Source of the DNA: an uncultured Litoreibacter sp.
Lineage (GTDB): Bacteria; Pseudomonadota; Alphaproteobacteria; Rhodobacterales; Rhodobacteraceae
Direction: 5' to 3'
DNA length: 64,000 nucleotides
Assembly (NCBI GenBank): GCA_947504205.1
Contig: CANNGL010000002.1
Span: 434,001-498,000 of the forward strand
Position numbers and translations under genes: made by a program. Below, in pieces: positions 63,401 through 64,000 of this stretch. The notes under the pieces are model-generated. The model had not been told where the DNA came from. It ran no database searches and was given only the letters and a program-made list of their open reading frames with translations. Position 1 is the first letter of the stretch, and every line of letters starts with the position of its first letter.

Positions 63401-64000
63401 CGATCACGTCACCGACCGCAGCATTTGTTGAGGGAACCGCCGATTTGGTGATGTTGACGCCGGGCGTTCTGTTGGAATTCACAGTCGCCGTAGCGGTTGC
63501 CGGGGTCGTAACTTCGGTTGATGTCGCCGAGGCGTTGTTCGTAACAAAGCCTGCATCAACGTCAGCCTGGGTAACCGGATAATCCGCCGTACATGTGACG
63601 AACTCCACTGGTGCAAGACCACCGGGCGGGATTGTTCCGCAATTAAAAGTTCCAATCTTGTCGTCGTTAATCACCGGCTGTGCGAAAAGGGTGACATTCC
63701 CCGCATTCGCAACGGTGAACGTATAGCTCACGATATCACCAACTGCGGCGAAATCAGCGGTCGTGGCGACCTTGCTCAGTGCAAAACCCGGGTCGGAAGC
63801 CGGCCCGAATGCTGTAACTGTTCCACTGCCTGTTGCGTTGGGTCCTCCAGAGCGAGGGCTACCAGTGGCGTTGGCTGTGTTGTCGAAGCTGCCCGCATCA
63901 ATCTCGGCCTGCGTGATTGGCCCGAAGGTGAACGTACAGCTTGTATCGGATTGGCCGGGGGCAAGACTTGCTATGTTGCACGTACCACCAGTCAGCGGAT
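57441..64000 (-). CDS. Giant DUF11-repeat surface protein with SdrD-B-like and OmpA-like C-terminal parts (N-terminus outside window)
   Basis: An open frame of at least 2185 residues. It stays open to the window edge, so the true start lies outside. It consists mainly of about thirteen DUF11-type beta-sandwich repeats of 110-150 residues, each starting with a K-T/S-like strand and a GNVTL-like motif. They are followed by a DxDGDG calcium-type segment (about 58810-58925), a fourteenth DUF11 repeat, an SdrD-B-like domain (GKVFDDKNQNGYQDEGEPG, about 57930-58000) and a short OmpA-like tail ending in basic residues. Such proteins are surface adhesins or stalk-like filaments. The barrel gene 14 bases downstream is probably its partner. 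Confidence 0.82.
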   Translation of the reverse strand, partial: PLTGGTCNIASLAPGQSDTSCTFTFGPITQAEIDAGSFDNTANATGSPRSGGPNATGSGTVTAFGPASDPGFALSKVATTADFAAVGDIVSYTFTVANAGNVTLFAQPVINDDKIGTFNCGTIPPGGLAPVEFVTCTADYPVTQADVDAGFVTNNASATSTEVTTPATATATVNSNRTPGVNITKSAVPSTNAAVGDVIAYTYQVENTGNVTLTAVTVGDDHTSASGTAALTIAGDALVADNGVANDSSDGGANGVWDTLAPGDIVSFTSSYTVTQQDVDTGTVLSNTATVTATPPTGTTPPTSTTTVTVPPVAPAPSLTALKSVSGSTGTVAGSTVSFDISVENDGNVTLTAPVLTDTLRRTDGTLITPAPTPAFTGGDAGVAGQMEVGEIWTYTVSYTLTQADVDAGGISNSVLAQANAPDGTPTEDLSGNGQPGGDDSPTPFAIAPTPSIIGEKTITSGTAVVGQTIVFRITATNNGNVTLTGVGVNDTLTRIGGTPLTLGSGPSFVSSSQGSTSGVLVPGETATYSASYTLVQADIDAGGISNTATVTGAPPVGTPVSDITDDGNDGDGNTQDDPTELLVPAAPGLSVDKRLAAGDPSSYNTLGQAINFEFEVANTGNVTLAGPFSITDPLITDAGGTITCAPGPIAPGASLLCTGSYTVTQPDLDAGSLTNVASATDGTTTSPNDSITVPAVQTPAMTVDKSAGTVASGDFVVGAVIDYTYVVTNSGNTTLTDPITITDNRIPSVTCDALPAGGLLPTGTLNCTGSYTIISDDVDLGEVTNLASSVSGTTSSPTVSETIPETGVPSLSITKTPAPSSTFAAPGDIINYTFVIENDGTRSFASVVQVVDDRIGTFDCFVPVPATNPDLTPGETFTCTANYTVTQDDLDAGEVVNEAFATTTFGPSSTPVVSAPQTATVTADLTPGLTLSKSSAPNPAGPVGSIVTYTLIATNTGNQTLNTVEISDPLLPALVCQAPTLAIGATLNCTETYTVTQDNIDAGILQNTATVTGLTPQGTPVTPVTANVTTGVPASAPSLTVLKSVNPTTLGPVGTDLTYSFRVENTGNTTLSNINVNDALDPAAPCTISTLAPGAVDDFTCSFMLTVTQDMIDAGELVNTVNVAATDPFGNSVTGTDTLTTPGPTRVPGIEATKVAISTSDALGDPVVYQLQLVNTGNVSLTVTGVTDTMTRLDGFPSALDAPFALVSGDTDGDNLLDVTETWIYQAQHTITQSDINSGGLQNTVSVTATGAGGGTTSDVSDDGDDGDGNTADDPTIFEITSAPEITTVKTVETSGSAAGDVVTFLIVATNTGNVDITNVTITDELRRADNALITPAPTPVNLSGTTDLNAGAAIQWRVSYTLTQDDVDAGGLNNSATVTGEDPSGDPVTDVSSDDDPFDGNPDDDVTELVISPTPGLDVVKTFTTSGSVAGDVVEFTIAARNTGNVSLDNITVSDTLERIDGTPLSVDAVTFQNGSLGSVEGDILVTETATYLVTYTLVQEDIDAGGIRNSATVTGTSPLGGVVSDVSDDGDDGDGNTTDDPTLGPITAAPANTLMKTASDPVPLFPQVFQTTFTLTVTNTGNITQDGYQVTDSLASFAGTADILTDPPFALDVRVAGFTGGGANTGYDGAANATLLTGNPSLAPGQIGTIEIDLVYSVENGGATGTNVANVTSTQLTTPVQGTAVVAVTDTDGDGLPDGLEGCGPGDDRDGDGICDREDFDPTGYFYCEDDGRILPGGTISVSGSAGTQTGVGTSNNITIVQDGSVDGQFVFFVSRPGTYTLTPTYPSLGSPSTTRLSSGTLDVSTRLPGPIASIGSSEFGNTGRLADSTAGANPFFLSFEFEAGDPFVINNNLPLQNCQGIPDISATKTSDRDSAVFGETVNFTLEFANNTSNALTNVNLVDILPPGMLYTPGSGAVDGVATEPVVSGLRLEWPIANIAQTQTVRVTLAARVVANGSYGELTNRAFMTDAAGNVLSNVATAVVRIEPEHVFDCADIIGKVFDDKNQNGYQDEGEPGLPGVRLATLRGNLITTDEYGRYHVPCAELPENIGSNFTLKLDTRTLPTGYRVTTENPRVIRVTAGKFAKLNFGAALSNVVDVDLTAAAFVANSNEPTEALERGVEGLLDRIRTTPSVLRISYILRDEDRKLATARLKAVEALIRDRWRGAGRYKLNVERTIKRVQ
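59190..63800 (-). repeat. Tandem DUF11 repeat array (coding)
   Basis: Within the giant surface protein, thirteen consecutive repeat units begin with related strands such as ALSKVAT, NITKSAV, TALKSVS, IGEKTIT, SVDKRLA, TVDKSAG, SITKTPA, TLSKSSA, TVLKSVN, EATKVAI, TTVKTVE, DVVKTFT and TLMKTAS. Each is followed about 25 residues later by a (N/D)xGNxxL motif. Several units carry an Asp/Gly-rich insert (DDGDDGDGN). DNA copies are only partly alike, so the array is old or under selection for divergence. Confidence 0.75.

Overview
The window looks like a chromosomal segment of a marine alphaproteobacterium of the Roseobacter group (Rhodobacterales). The evidence is the gene content: the tpa/tauR/xsc/pta/soeABC taurine set, TRAP transporters, a MocR-type TauR, a class III alcohol dehydrogenase and a DgoK/DgoA galactose route. 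Short GC-rich extragenic elements of the type common in that order also occur. No rRNA, tRNA, CRISPR array, insertion sequence or phage gene was found. The assignment rests on gene content only.

Layout. 1-3522: the end of a DeoR-type regulator, a uronate dehydrogenase-like enzyme, an SBF-type transporter and L-serine dehydratase. 3531-20310: a near-complete taurine dissimilation locus. It has uptake by tauABC (minus strand), then tpa, tauR, xsc, pta, ackA, a TauE-type sulfite exporter and the sulfite dehydrogenase genes soeA-lysE-soeB-soeC (plus strand), closed by a strong bidirectional terminator. 20327-24922: a four-gene minus-strand unit of little-known function, with an HpsN/HisD-family dehydrogenase, a DUF3726-like protein, a 547-residue protein of no known family, and an M19 'dipeptidase' that has lost several metal ligands.

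24994-37701: what I think is a sulfosugar catabolic region. A seven-gene minus-strand operon encodes a di-haem MauG-like peroxidase, a YihV-like kinase, a YihT/LacD-like aldolase, a fucose-isomerase-family isomerase, a Gfo/Idh/MocA oxidoreductase, a mutarotase and an SSADH-type aldehyde dehydrogenase. Next to it lie a DeoR regulator and a TRAP transporter (dctQ-dctM-dctP). Read together, these fit uptake, glycoside opening, mutarotation, isomerisation, phosphorylation, aldol cleavage and aldehyde oxidation of sulfoquinovose or a related 6-deoxy-6-sulfo sugar to sulfolactate. This is inference from family and context.

38001-42115: a methanethiol module (glutathione-dependent formaldehyde dehydrogenase, IclR regulator, SBP56/MtoX-type methanethiol oxidase, small membrane protein). 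42151-53840: a galactoside module with an IclR regulator, an ABC sugar importer, a GH36 alpha-galactosidase, an SDR (probable galactose dehydrogenase), dgoK, dgoA and a GH42 beta-galactosidase. 53869-64000: two very large minus-strand surface proteins, an outer-membrane beta-barrel and a DUF11-repeat protein that runs off the window.

Together the region is rich in sulfur- and galactose-releasing functions: taurine, a likely sulfosugar, methanethiol, and alpha- plus beta-galactosides. These match compounds released by phytoplankton, including the head groups of the plastid lipids SQDG and DGDG. Sulfite, sulfide and formaldehyde produced by these routes have dedicated handling genes in the same window.
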